Of a stretch of 64,000 bases of DNA, positions 43,914 to 53,900 are shown in pieces. The translations under genes were made by a program, and so were the position numbers. Under the pieces are notes generated by a model. That model was not told the DNA's origin and did not search any database. It saw only the letters and a list, made by a program, of their open reading frames with translations. The stretch's first letter is position 1, and each line of letters opens with the position of its first letter. Source of the stretch: Bacteroidales bacterium (lineage in GTDB: Bacteria > Bacteroidota > Bacteroidia > Bacteroidales > UBA932); the NCBI GenBank assembly GCA_017962235.1, contig JAGCVS010000021.1, forward strand, positions 19,291-83,290, given 5' to 3'.

Positions 43914-44776
43914 CGTTTTTCTCTGACACGGACTGCGACATCACCCCCAAAGAGTGTGCCCAGTATGGTATAAAGCTCATAAGCATGCCTTATACCGTTA
44001 ACGACAAGGTAATCTACCCCTATGTCGATTTTGACGAGTTCGATTCCCACGCTTTTTATGATATGCTGCGCGGCGGCACCATTCCCACCACCAGCGCCAT
44101 GAGCGAGGAGTTCTATACCAAGACCTTTGAACCGGAGTTTGCCGCAGGCAACGACATCCTTTACGTCCACTTCTCAGGCGGCACATCCAACACCTTCACC
44201 ATCATGGATATGGCGGTGGCAAAACTTAAAGAGAAATACCCGGAGCGCAAGTTTTACTCCATAGATACCCTTGGCATCAGCGCCCTCTCATACAACATCG
44301 TGCTGGAGGCGGCAGACATGTTCAAGGCGGGCAAGAGCGCAGAGGAGATAGTGGCCTGGGCCAAGGAAGAGGTGCCCCACTTCCCCATGTACTTCTTTGC
44401 AGACGATTTGAAGTTCTTCCGCCGCAGCGGTCGCGTGAGCGGTCTGGCGGCCACCATGGGCGGCCTTATAGGCATACGTCCCATAATCCACCTGAGCGAC
44501 GAGGGCAAGATGATATCCATTGGCAAGGAGACGGGCCGCGCAAAGGCCATCGCCCGTCTGGTGCAGTACGTGCAGGATCTGGGCGACGATGTGAAAGGTC
44601 ACCGCGTGACCATCGGCCACTCCGACTGCCCCGACATCGCAGCCGAGGCGGAGCGGCAGCTCAAGGCGATTTACGGCGACGACCTGAGGGTTGTCACCAC
44701 CGTAGTAAACCCCACCATTGGCAGCCACTGCGGCCCCAACGGGCTGGGAATCTGCTTCCACGCCATTCACCGTTAA
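43907..44776 (+). CDS. DegV-family fatty-acid-binding protein (FakB-like)
   Basis: A 289-residue DegV protein: FFSDTDCDITPKE at the start, TTSAMSEEFYTK, the fatty-acid carboxylate-binding region FSGGTSNTFT, the RRSGRVSG helix and a C-terminal GSHCGPNGLGICF motif. FakB presents a bound fatty acid to FakA for phosphorylation. Its start overlaps the FakA-like gene by 7 bp, implying coupled synthesis of the two subunits. The chain-length preference cannot be read from sequence. Confidence 0.85.
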   Translation: MLTFFSDTDCDITPKECAQYGIKLISMPYTVNDKVIYPYVDFDEFDSHAFYDMLRGGTIPTTSAMSEEFYTKTFEPEFAAGNDILYVHFSGGTSNTFTIMDMAVAKLKEKYPERKFYSIDTLGISALSYNIVLEAADMFKAGKSAEEIVAWAKEEVPHFPMYFFADDLKFFRRSGRVSGLAATMGGLIGIRPIIHLSDEGKMISIGKETGRAKAIARLVQYVQDLGDDVKGHRVTIGHSDCPDIAAEAERQLKAIYGDDLRVVTTVVNPTIGSHCGPNGLGICFHAIHR

Positions 44777-44788
44777 TACCTCTGCGAC

Positions 44789-45910
44789 ATGATTACAGTA
44801 GAGAAAGTGACCACCAAAGCCCAGCAGAAAGAGTTTCTGGACTTCCCACTGAAGCTTTACAAGGGCAACCGGTATTACACCCCCGCCCTGTATTTAGACG
44901 AGAAAAAGCTTTTCCGCAAGGACTTTGTTTACAACGACATCTGCGAACACGTCTACTTCAACGCATACAAAGACGGGGTAATGGCGGGACGCATCTCCGG
45001 CATTATCCAGCGCGCAGCCAACAAGAAATACAACCAGCGCCGCTGCCGCTTTACCCGCTTCGATGTTATTGAAGATTACGAAGTGGCTCAGAAGCTTTTC
45101 GAGGCGGTGGAGGCATGGGCCGCCGAGCAGGGGATGAACGAGGTAGTGGGTCCGCTCAGCTTCTCTGACTTGGAGCGCGAGGGAATGCTGGTGGGCGGCT
45201 TTGAATACCCCGCCACCTTTGAGGAAACCTACAACTATCCCTATTACGGCGGGTTCATGGACCGCATGGGATATGTAAAGGAGGTGGACTGGACCGGCAG
45301 CCGGCTGCGCATACCCAAGGATTACAACGGCGAGCTGGACCAGATGGCGGACTATGTGATGCGCCGCTACAATCTGCACATCGGCACCGCCAAAAGTACC
45401 GACGATTTTATCAAGCGCTACGCCGACGGCATATTCGAGCTGATAGACAAATCTTACGACCTGATTTACGGCAGCGTCCCCTTCACGGAGGGAATGAAGA
45501 AGCTCATGCTGGACAACTTCCGCCTGGTGGTGGACCCCAAGTATGTGGCCGTAATCCTGGACGAGAACGATAACATGATATGCTTCGGCATCGCGTTCCC
45601 AGCCATAGAGAAGGCCGTGCGCCGCAGCGGCGGTCATCTGACCCCCGGCGCCATAATCCGCCTGCTCAAAGCTATCAAGCGTCCCGACGTGATTGACCTC
45701 TGCCTGATTGGCGTGGATCCCGCATGGCTCAACCGCGGCGTGAGCGTGATTGTATCCGCCGGCCTTATGAAGATGCTGGGCGGCAAGGGTATCAAATATG
45801 CCGAGACCAACATGAACCTGGAAGACAACTACGCCATCCAGAATCAGTGGAAGCGCTTTGACGAACAGAAAATAAAACTGCACCGCTGCTATGTTAAAAA
45901 TATTGATTGA
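44789..45910 (+). CDS. GNAT-like acyltransferase-fold protein
   Basis: A 373-residue protein related to GNAT acyltransferases: N-terminal FLDFPLKLYKGNRYYTPALYLDEKKLF, GVMAGRISGIIQRAAN, and a C-terminal acetyl-CoA-type region IRLLKAIKRPDVIDLCLIGVDPAWLNRG. Proteins of this length in Bacteroidota are annotated as hypothetical or GNAT. It overlaps plsX by 20 bp and is encoded within a lipid cluster, so a role in acyl transfer or lipid modification is plausible, but not shown by motif. Confidence 0.7.
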   Translation: MITVEKVTTKAQQKEFLDFPLKLYKGNRYYTPALYLDEKKLFRKDFVYNDICEHVYFNAYKDGVMAGRISGIIQRAANKKYNQRRCRFTRFDVIEDYEVAQKLFEAVEAWAAEQGMNEVVGPLSFSDLEREGMLVGGFEYPATFEETYNYPYYGGFMDRMGYVKEVDWTGSRLRIPKDYNGELDQMADYVMRRYNLHIGTAKSTDDFIKRYADGIFELIDKSYDLIYGSVPFTEGMKKLMLDNFRLVVDPKYVAVILDENDNMICFGIAFPAIEKAVRRSGGHLTPGAIIRLLKAIKRPDVIDLCLIGVDPAWLNRGVSVIVSAGLMKMLGGKGIKYAETNMNLEDNYAIQNQWKRFDEQKIKLHRCYVKNID

Positions 45911-46910
45911 CTGCTTTGGCGGTGACCACAGCCCGGACGCCAATGTCTGCGGAGCCCTGATGGAGCTGGAGCAGTTCAGCGACCTGCATATGATACTCAC
46001 CGGCGACGAGGCAACCCTCAAGAACTGCCTTGCGGGTCAGGATTATGACGCCTCCCGCATCAGCATCGTGCACGCCCCTGAAGTTATTGGCTGCGACGAG
46101 AAACCCATCGACGCGGTGCGTCTGAAGCGCGAAAGTTCCATGATGAAGGCGGTGCGCATGCTGCGCGACGAGGATGATATCGCCGCTATGGTATCCACCG
46201 GCAGCACCGGCGCCCTGGTGGCAGCCGCCCTCACCCGAATCGGGCGCGTACGGGGCGTAATCCGTCCCGCCTTCTGCCCCATCCTCCCTACAATGGACGG
46301 CGGCAAGGTGGGCATATGCGACAGCGGCGCCAACGTGGAGGTAACTCCCGAGATGCTGCGTCAGTTTGCAATAATGTCCAGCCTCTATATGCAGCATGTA
46401 TATGGCGTGAAGAGCCCCCGCATCGCCATGCTGAACGTGGGAAAAGAAGCTGAGAAGGGCGACGATATCCACCAGCAGGCATACAAGCTGCTCTGCGAGA
46501 CCCCGGAGATCAACTTTGTGGGCAACATGGAAAGCCGCGATTTGCTCTCAGGCCGGTATGACGTGGTGGTGGCGGACGGCTTCTCCGGCAACGTACTGGT
46601 AAAAACCACGGAAGGGACCGCTCTGGAACTGTTAAAGAAACTCAAGAAGGACATCTATTCCCGCACCATCTACAAACTGGGCGCGCTGCTCATGAAAAAG
46701 ATGTTTGCAGACGAGAAAGAGTTCATGAACTATCAGAACTACGGCGGCAGCGTGCTGCTGGGTACCTCCAAGACTGTGGTCAAGGGGCACGGCTCAAGCA
46801 AGGCGGTCTCAGTGGCCAAGTGTATAGAGCAGGCTTACCTCATGGAACAGAGTGCTCTGGCGGCCAAGACAGAAGAGATTATTATTAAATACGAACATTA
46901 CGAAGACTAA
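45891..46910 (+). CDS. plsX: Phosphate acyltransferase PlsX
   Basis: A 339-residue PlsX, which converts acyl-ACP and phosphate to acyl-phosphate for PlsY. It has the DCFGGDHSPDANV start (D-x-x-GGDxxP), VSTGSTGALVAAAL, RPAFCPILP and the ADGFSGNVLVKTTEG motif. The product is the same acyl-phosphate made by the Fak pair encoded just upstream, so exogenous and de novo fatty acids would meet at this point. acpP follows after 5 bp. Confidence 0.93.
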   Translation: MLKILIDCFGGDHSPDANVCGALMELEQFSDLHMILTGDEATLKNCLAGQDYDASRISIVHAPEVIGCDEKPIDAVRLKRESSMMKAVRMLRDEDDIAAMVSTGSTGALVAAALTRIGRVRGVIRPAFCPILPTMDGGKVGICDSGANVEVTPEMLRQFAIMSSLYMQHVYGVKSPRIAMLNVGKEAEKGDDIHQQAYKLLCETPEINFVGNMESRDLLSGRYDVVVADGFSGNVLVKTTEGTALELLKKLKKDIYSRTIYKLGALLMKKMFADEKEFMNYQNYGGSVLLGTSKTVVKGHGSSKAVSVAKCIEQAYLMEQSALAAKTEEIIIKYEHYED

Positions 46911-46915
46911 ACGAT

Positions 46916-47143
46916 ATGTTTGACGAAGTTAAAACCATACTTGCGCGCCAGCTGCGCGTTTCTCCCGACAAGATTACCCTGGACGCACAGATCAAACGCG
47001 ACCTGCACGCCGATTCGCTGGACATCCTCCAGCTGCTCATGAGGCTTGAAGACGATTACGGCGTGCGCATTCCCGACGAGGAACTGGCGGGTTTCGAAAC
47101 AGTTGGCGACGTGGTAACTTATCTGGACTCCATCCAGAAATAG
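46916..47143 (+). CDS. acpP: Acyl carrier protein
   Basis: A 75-residue four-helix ACP. The phosphopantetheine attachment serine is Ser34 in HADSLDIL, and the acidic helix II (DSLDILQLLMRLEDDYG) recognised by partner enzymes is present. It may be a second ACP rather than the main one: the motif is ADSLD rather than the usual GADSLDxxE. It ends the fakA-fakB-GNAT-plsX cluster. Confidence 0.92.
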   Translation: MFDEVKTILARQLRVSPDKITLDAQIKRDLHADSLDILQLLMRLEDDYGVRIPDEELAGFETVGDVVTYLDSIQK

Positions 47144-47177
47144 CTGGATTTTCAGAATTATTTCTTAAATTCGTCAC

Positions 47178-48815
47178 ATGAAACATCTCGGACGGTTTAT
47201 AACAGCAGCTTGCATTGCCGCCGTGGCCATGGTCTCCATGGCTACGAACTGCAAGCCGCAACCGCCCGAACCTGGGCCAATCATAGAGCCCAAGCTTGTC
47301 CTGGACTCCCATTACGACCTTCAGTGCGAGGGGGCTATTCTCACCGTAAAGATGACTGTCGCCACCAACTGGACTGCCAGCGTGGATGGCGGCGACGGAT
47401 GGTGTGTCCTGAACCAGACCTCCGGCCCCGCCGGGGATGTGACGGTTACCATCACCGTCTCTCCCAACACAGATCTAACCGGACGCGACTGCACGGTTAA
47501 TTTCAAGATGGGCGATTCCATTGGCAGAATCACCATCAGCCAGGCTCAGAAAGATACTATCCGCGTAGAACCGGGTACCGTTGAGTGTGAACCGGAGGCT
47601 GGGTCATACACAGTGACCGTTACCGCCAACGTAGATTATGAAGTGGTTATAACAGCCGACTGGGTTTCTTTTGACAACGGCGTTATCACGGTATTGGACA
47701 ACCCCCTGGAGCAAGTCCGCAATGCCACCATTGCCCTGATAGGGCCCGATGTGGCGGCCACTATAACCGTTACCCAGAAGGCCAAGCTGCCCGATGTCGA
47801 CCCCTACGAGTGCACCGTGACACGTCTGCAGGAGCACACCACCGGCGCCGGCATCCCGCTGGTGATTATGGGTGACGCATTCACCCAGGAAGAGCATGAT
47901 GACGGTACCTTTGCCGCCATGGCAGAGGGTGCTATGGAGGCATTCTTGACAATAGAGCCGTACAGCACCTTCCGCGGCATGTTTGATGTTTACCGTGTGG
48001 ATATCGTATCTCCTTACTATGCCGATTTAACCTCCGGCAACTCCACCGTTCTGGAGACATACTTTGGCGAAGGCTCTTATGTGGACGGCAACAAAGAGAA
48101 ATGCCAGAAGTTCGCAGAGAAAGCGATAGGAGAAGCCGCCTTGGACAGCGCCGTGGTAATTGTGCTGATGAACCGTGACATACACGCCGGCCGCTGCTTC
48201 CTAACCTTCAAGGAGAGCCTTGATCCGGGTCACAACGAGGGTCCTTGTGGTATTGCCATCGCCTTTGCCGCCCTCGGTGAGAATGCCGACGACTACGCCG
48301 CTCTCATCCGCCACGAGGCTGGCGGGCACGGCTTTGGCAAACTTGCAGACGAGTATTATTACGTGGGCACCGGTGCCATCAGTGCCTCCGATGCAGATCT
48401 GTACCGCACACTGCAGTTAGATTTCCTTGCATACACCAATATCGATTTCACTTCCGATCCCGAAACTGTGCGCTGGAGCTACTTCCTCAAAGACGAGCGC
48501 TACGCCGGCGAGGGTCTGGGCATATACAGGGGCGGAGCCACCTTTGAGGCCGGGGTATGGCATCCTTCAGAGAGCAACATAATGCTGGACAACGTTGCCG
48601 GATACGACGCACCGTCTCGCGAGGCTATCTACAACCGCCTCCAGAGGATGGCCTTCGGCCCCGGACACGGGGGCAACTTTGAAGAGTTCGCAGCTTACGA
48701 TGAGATAAACCTCATTGCAGAGCCGGAACCCGAACCTGTGCCCCAGCGTCGTTACCGCTCATACAGCACAGGCAGCCAGGCATCCTGCCCGCCGCCTGTA
48801 ATCATCATCAAGTAA
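47178..48815 (+). CDS. BACON-domain M64 (IgA-peptidase-like) metallopeptidase, exported
   Basis: A 545-residue protein with an N-terminal signal and probable lipobox (MATNC). Two BACON domains (about residues 40-125 and 127-205) precede an M64 peptidase domain, with zinc motif HEAGGHGFGKLADEY (H-E-x2-H-x2-G...DEY). M64 includes an IgA-cleaving peptidase of Clostridium; the substrate here is not known. The tail ends PPPVIIIK, shared in form with the larger paralogue at 50982-55412. TTAAATTCG at 47162-47170 is a -7-like site. Confidence 0.87.
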   Translation: MKHLGRFITAACIAAVAMVSMATNCKPQPPEPGPIIEPKLVLDSHYDLQCEGAILTVKMTVATNWTASVDGGDGWCVLNQTSGPAGDVTVTITVSPNTDLTGRDCTVNFKMGDSIGRITISQAQKDTIRVEPGTVECEPEAGSYTVTVTANVDYEVVITADWVSFDNGVITVLDNPLEQVRNATIALIGPDVAATITVTQKAKLPDVDPYECTVTRLQEHTTGAGIPLVIMGDAFTQEEHDDGTFAAMAEGAMEAFLTIEPYSTFRGMFDVYRVDIVSPYYADLTSGNSTVLETYFGEGSYVDGNKEKCQKFAEKAIGEAALDSAVVIVLMNRDIHAGRCFLTFKESLDPGHNEGPCGIAIAFAALGENADDYAALIRHEAGGHGFGKLADEYYYVGTGAISASDADLYRTLQLDFLAYTNIDFTSDPETVRWSYFLKDERYAGEGLGIYRGGATFEAGVWHPSESNIMLDNVAGYDAPSREAIYNRLQRMAFGPGHGGNFEEFAAYDEINLIAEPEPEPVPQRRYRSYSTGSQASCPPPVIIIK

Positions 48816-48818
48816 GGG

Positions 48819-49241
48819 TTATTTTATCTCTTCTCCGCGCGCGGCAGCCATACGCTTGTCGCGTTTCTTTTTTTCACGGCCGGCGGGAGATTTGAGGTAG
48901 CGCTTCCACTGCTCTTCAGTAAAGATCTTCTGGTATTCGCTGTCAAAGAAATCGGCCCACTTATCCACCACGGTCTGGAAAGAAGCCACCTGGGCCGCGC
49001 CGGAATCTTTCACACGCTTGATTTCTGCCTGATAGATGGGCGCATAGTGCTGCATGAGGGTGTCCAGCTTGAACGCCTGATAATCGTCCAGCTTGAAATG
49101 CTCAATCATCTGCTCTACCTGCTTGGCCACCGCATCGGCATATTCCTTCTCTTCCTGAGCCGCCGGCTGTGCTTTGCATAGCGTACCGGAGAGGGTCAAA
49201 AAGAGGGCCGCAACGGCTATATATTTAGATAAGTGTTTCAT
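48819..49241 (-). CDS. Exported helical protein of unknown function
   Basis: A 140-residue protein with signal peptide (cleaved after LCKAQ). The mature part is helical and charged (EKEYADAVAKQVEQMIEHFKLDDYQAFKLDTLMQHY, later FTEEQWKRYLKSPAGREKKKRDKR). It resembles small periplasmic Bacteroidota proteins of the Spy/CpxP sort, without a clear family motif. It lies between two exported peptidases but on the opposite strand. Confidence 0.65.
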   Translation of the reverse strand: MKHLSKYIAVAALFLTLSGTLCKAQPAAQEEKEYADAVAKQVEQMIEHFKLDDYQAFKLDTLMQHYAPIYQAEIKRVKDSGAAQVASFQTVVDKWADFFDSEYQKIFTEEQWKRYLKSPAGREKKKRDKRMAAARGEEIK

Positions 49242-49289
49242 TTTTACTATATTTGAAGGTTTTTCCTATCACAAAAGTAAGAATTAATA

Positions 49290-50975
49290 ATGAAAAAATT
49301 ATACCTCATTGCCTTGCTGGCCCTTTTCCCGGCCGTGTATTCGCTGGCCTGCACCAACGTGATTGTAACCAAGAAGGCCTCTGCAGACGGCTCTGTAATG
49401 GTAACTTACGCCGCCGACAGCCATCAGCTGTACGGATGCCTGGACTTCCATCCCGCCAAGAACTGGCCCGAGGGCTCTATGCTCAAGGTGTACAACTGGG
49501 ACGAGGGGAACTATATGGGGCAGATACCGCAGCCCGCTGAGACATATCAGCAGATTGGCAATATGAACCAATATCAGCTGACTATCACGGAGACCACCTT
49601 TGGCGGACGTGAGGAGCTCTGGCACGGCGGCGGTATCATGGATTACGGCTCGCTCATATTCACCACCCTGCAGCGGGCCCGCACCGCGCGCGAAGCCATT
49701 GCCACCATGGATACCCTGACCTGTAAATACGGCTATCCTTCAGAGGGCGAATCGTTCTCCATTGCAGATAAGAACGAGGCATGGATAATGGAGATGGTGT
49801 CCAAGGGAGACGGCAGCGGCAGCGTATGGGTAGCCCGCAGGATCCCGGACGGTTACATCTGCGCTCACGCCAATCAGGCCCGTATCACCACCTTCCCTCT
49901 GGATGACCCCGAGAACTGCCTCTACAGCCCAGACGTTATCTCTTTCGCACGCGAGAAGGGCTGGTATAGCGGCGAGGACAAGGACTTCAGCTTCAGCGAC
50001 ACCTACAATCCGGTTGACTTTGGCGGCGCCCGCTTCTGCGACAGCCGCGCCTGGGCAGCCTTCAACATACTCTGCGATGGCCAATTCGAGTGGGAGGATG
50101 CCGACGGTGTTCACACAGCTTCTTCAAACGACTATCTGGATTACGCCATGGGGCACAACCTGCAACACCGCCTGCCGCTGTGGGTTAAACCTTCCAAGAA
50201 GGTGACCCTCAGCGCCCTGGCAAACGTGATGCGCGACCATTTTGAAGGGACTCCCATGGATATGACCCAGGACGTGGGTGCGGGATGCAACAATCTCCCC
50301 TACCGCTGGCGTCCCATGGAGTTTGAGGTTGACGGCAAGAAGTATGTCCACGAGCGTGCCATCGCCACCCAGCAGACCGGCTACTGGATTCTGTGCCAGT
50401 CCCGCAGCTGGCTACCCGACATAATCGGAGGCATAATCTGGTTTGGCGTGGACGATGCCGCCACCAGCGCCCTGACTCCCGTATACACCAACGTAAATGC
50501 CATCCCGATGCCCTTTGCAAAGGGGAACGGCAGCATGACGGAATACTCCGACACCTCCGCTTTCTGGCAATTCAACAAGGTGACCCATTTTGCATATCTG
50601 TTCTACGACCGCGTGGCGCCGGAACTGCAGCGTGAGATTGCCTTATACGAGAAGGAATGCCTGAAAAAGGTTGCCGCTACCGATGCCGATGCCCTCAAAA
50701 GGTTCAACAGGGGTAACCGCGGCAGGGCCGTCCGCATAATGACAGAGGCCTCCAGCGAATTGGCCTCCAGCCTGATAATCCGCTGGAAACAGCTGGAGAA
50801 AGATTTGCTGGTGAAATACATGGACGGCAACGTGAAGGCTGTTGACGAGAACGGCAAATACAAGATGAATACAGAGGGGAGTGACATCCCCGCCTCTCCC
50901 GGTCATCCGCGTCAGCGGGAGCGCTGGCTGCGCGGCATTGTGAACGACCACGGCGAAACCCTGGAAGAGAAATAG
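49290..50975 (+). CDS. C69-family dipeptidase, exported
   Basis: A 561-residue N-terminal-nucleophile hydrolase of family C69. The signal peptide ends at SLA, leaving Cys21 (ACTNVIVTKKASADGS) as the new N-terminus and nucleophile. The conserved NEAWIMEMV, ANQARITTFPL, MDMTQDVGAG and SRAWAAFN segments follow. Such enzymes cleave dipeptides in the periplasm. TATATTTG (49248-49255) is a likely -7 box. It is 6 bp upstream of the giant M64 gene, so it may supply the downstream step for peptides cut by the M64 enzymes. Confidence 0.9.
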   Translation: MKKLYLIALLALFPAVYSLACTNVIVTKKASADGSVMVTYAADSHQLYGCLDFHPAKNWPEGSMLKVYNWDEGNYMGQIPQPAETYQQIGNMNQYQLTITETTFGGREELWHGGGIMDYGSLIFTTLQRARTAREAIATMDTLTCKYGYPSEGESFSIADKNEAWIMEMVSKGDGSGSVWVARRIPDGYICAHANQARITTFPLDDPENCLYSPDVISFAREKGWYSGEDKDFSFSDTYNPVDFGGARFCDSRAWAAFNILCDGQFEWEDADGVHTASSNDYLDYAMGHNLQHRLPLWVKPSKKVTLSALANVMRDHFEGTPMDMTQDVGAGCNNLPYRWRPMEFEVDGKKYVHERAIATQQTGYWILCQSRSWLPDIIGGIIWFGVDDAATSALTPVYTNVNAIPMPFAKGNGSMTEYSDTSAFWQFNKVTHFAYLFYDRVAPELQREIALYEKECLKKVAATDADALKRFNRGNRGRAVRIMTEASSELASSLIIRWKQLEKDLLVKYMDGNVKAVDENGKYKMNTEGSDIPASPGHPRQRERWLRGIVNDHGETLEEK

Positions 50976-50981
50976 CACCTG

Positions 50982-53900
50982 ATGAAACGCAGCCTCCTCA
51001 TAGCTGTTATTGCGACGGTTGCCACGGCTTTTCTGGCCGCAGGGTGCGTGTCGCAGGAGGAGATTCTGGAGGTTACCCCCCAGGACAGCTGCACTATATC
51101 CCCGCAGGGAGGCACATTCACGGTGGCGCTGAGCCATAACGTGGAGTATCAGACTGAGTTCACTGCAGACTGGATTCACCGGGTTACAACCAAGACCGTG
51201 GAGCGTTCCAGCGCCACTTTTGAGGTTGACAAGAATCTAAGCGGTGCGGAGCGCACCTGCGTGATAACGTTCACCGGTGAGAAGTCAGAAAAGACGGTGA
51301 CTGTAACCCAGAGCGCCCCCACTTTGCAATTCTCCGTGGAGGAGGTTGTTCTCCAGGCAGCCGGCGGAGAATCTGTATTTACTGTAGAGAGCAACGTCCC
51401 GTTTGACTTTGCGATGCAGGAACAGGAGTGGCTCTCCATTACCGGCGGCTCTTCCGCTGCCGGCAGTGTCATCTCCTACAAGCTCCAGGCGGCAAACAAC
51501 ACCGCATTTGCCGGGCGTGAGGCAGAGGCCGTGTTCTCTGCGGCAGACTACGGCATCTCCAAGGTCCTGACCATCCGCCAGAAGGGCGCTGACCTGCTCT
51601 CTTCCGACATATCTGAACTTACATTCGGCCCTCAGGAAGATACCTTTGAGTTTGACACCGACCCCACCATGAAATATACCATTTCTGACGGGGTCTCCGG
51701 CTGGATTACCCTCTCCAACGTGGAGGGTGCGACCAATCGCAAGGCAATCACCCTTATACGTAATACCTCCGGCACAGACCGGAAGGCAGAGTTGATAATC
51801 ACCGGCGGCAATGAGCGCCGTATTACCCTTTGCCAACAGGGAGCAAAGCTGGTCTTCTCCCCTGAGACAGTTCTGTTTGACACCGAGGGCGGCAGCCAGA
51901 CCCTCATGGTGAGCGGCAACGTGGATTATTCCGCCGCACTTGAGCCCGGCGTACAGTGGTGCGCGCTGGCGGCAGAAGATCCCGGCGTGTTCACCGTAAG
52001 TGCCGATTCCAACGCCGCCGAGAACGGGCGCACCTGCGGCATCGTCTTCACCAACGCAGATTATGGCCTGGAGTGCATCGTAGAAGTGGTTCAGGCACAG
52101 AAGGACGCCTTTGAGGTGTCGCCGCAGAGCATCGACCTTGGCCCGGAAGAATTCACCGCCGAAATCAGTATACATTCCAACGTAGAATACGCCGTCTGGA
52201 TTGACTGCGAATGGATTTCCGCTGCCGGCGGTGCAGATGGCGCGCAGCGTTTCAGCATCGCCGCCAATACCGGCGCAAGGCCGCGCGAGGGGCACATCAC
52301 CTTCACCGGCGGGTCGTATTCCGCCACTGTAACCATCGCCCAGGAAAGCGCCTTCATCACCGCACCCCAGCGTGACATCGCGCTGGACCAGAGCGCCGCA
52401 CGGAAGTCCGTGCCGCTGCTGGCCAACATCCCCGTGACCGCTGGGTGCGATGCAGAATGGATATCGTCACTGATAGTATCGTCCGATGCCGTAAGTTTCT
52501 CTGTAGATGACAACGACACCGGAGATGCGCGCAAGGCAGAAATCCTGCTTTACAACGATAAGTTTGACATTGCCGACACCCTGTTTGTAACACAGCGTGC
52601 GGTGCCACGGTTTGAACTGCCGCAGACAGCATATTCCGCAAATCCGGCGGGCGGTCCCCTGCAGATAGAGGTGGATGCCAATATCGATTATACCTACAGC
52701 ATTGCGGGCAAGCCGGATTGGATAAAAGAGATAGCGCATCTTGTGATGGAGGCCGCCCCCAACACCTCCGGCCAGACGCGCAGTTGCAATATCGTCTTTA
52801 CAACCCAGGACGGTGAAGCCACCGTTACCATTATGCAACAGTCGGCTGTTCTGCAGGCAGACGCGCCGCTGCTGGAATTCCCCCGCGAAGGAGGCGAACT
52901 GAGTTTCACCCTTACCGCCAATGTCGGTTTCACCGCGGATGGCCTGGAGGCGGACTGGTTCACCTGCACCCTTGACGATAACGGCGCCTATGTGGTGCGT
53001 GCAACCGGCAACCCTTCCAGGGAGAACCGCGAGCACACCATATCGTTTGTAAACGAAGAGCTGGGTCTGCAGGCCGATGTGCTTGTCCGGCAGCTTTGGG
53101 GCGAGTACTTTGAACTTCTCACACAGAAGGTTAACCTGCCCCCGGCCGCAAGTACTATAGATGTAGATGTCCGCACCAACATGGATTGCACCTGCAGCGT
53201 ATCCGCAGAGTGGATTCGCAAATCCGGCAATTATACATTCGACGTTGCCGCCAATACTAGCGGCAGTGAGCGTCGTGCAGAGATAGACTTCTTTGCCGGA
53301 GAGACATCTTATACCCTGCCGGTTGTCCAGCAGGCGCCCTACCTGATGCTCTCCGTAACTGAGAGTACCCCGCCTTCTGAAGGGGGCAGAATCTCCACCA
53401 AGGTGTTCTCCAACATAGATTTCACCCTGGTAATGCCAGACGCAGAGTGGATTACCTTTGAACAGGCCTCTGAAGAGGGCGAATATGTGTTCACCGTAGA
53501 GGAAACCGACTCCCGCGAGCCGCGCACCTGCGATATCTTATTTACATCGGAAGAGTTCGGGATGTCCTGCACCATGACCGTTATCCAGGAAGGGGTCACC
53601 TATTTCGAGGTGGATCCCGCCCAGTATAAGGTCGGGCCGGCCGGCGGCATCTTGAGCGTGATTCACAACAAGTGCCGCGACGTGCAGGTAGACCTTGAAA
53701 GCAAGCCGTGGATAAGGGAAGAGCGCACCATGCACACAGAGCGCAGGAGCGTATTCAGCGTGGATACCAACTTCACCGCCTCTTCTCGCCAAGTGGCACT
53801 GGTGCTCACCGGCAACGGCATCAGCGCCGATGTCGGCATAATTCAGGAGGCGGCGAAACTGGAAGTGGACGGGACAAGCCGCGATGTATCTTTCAACGGC

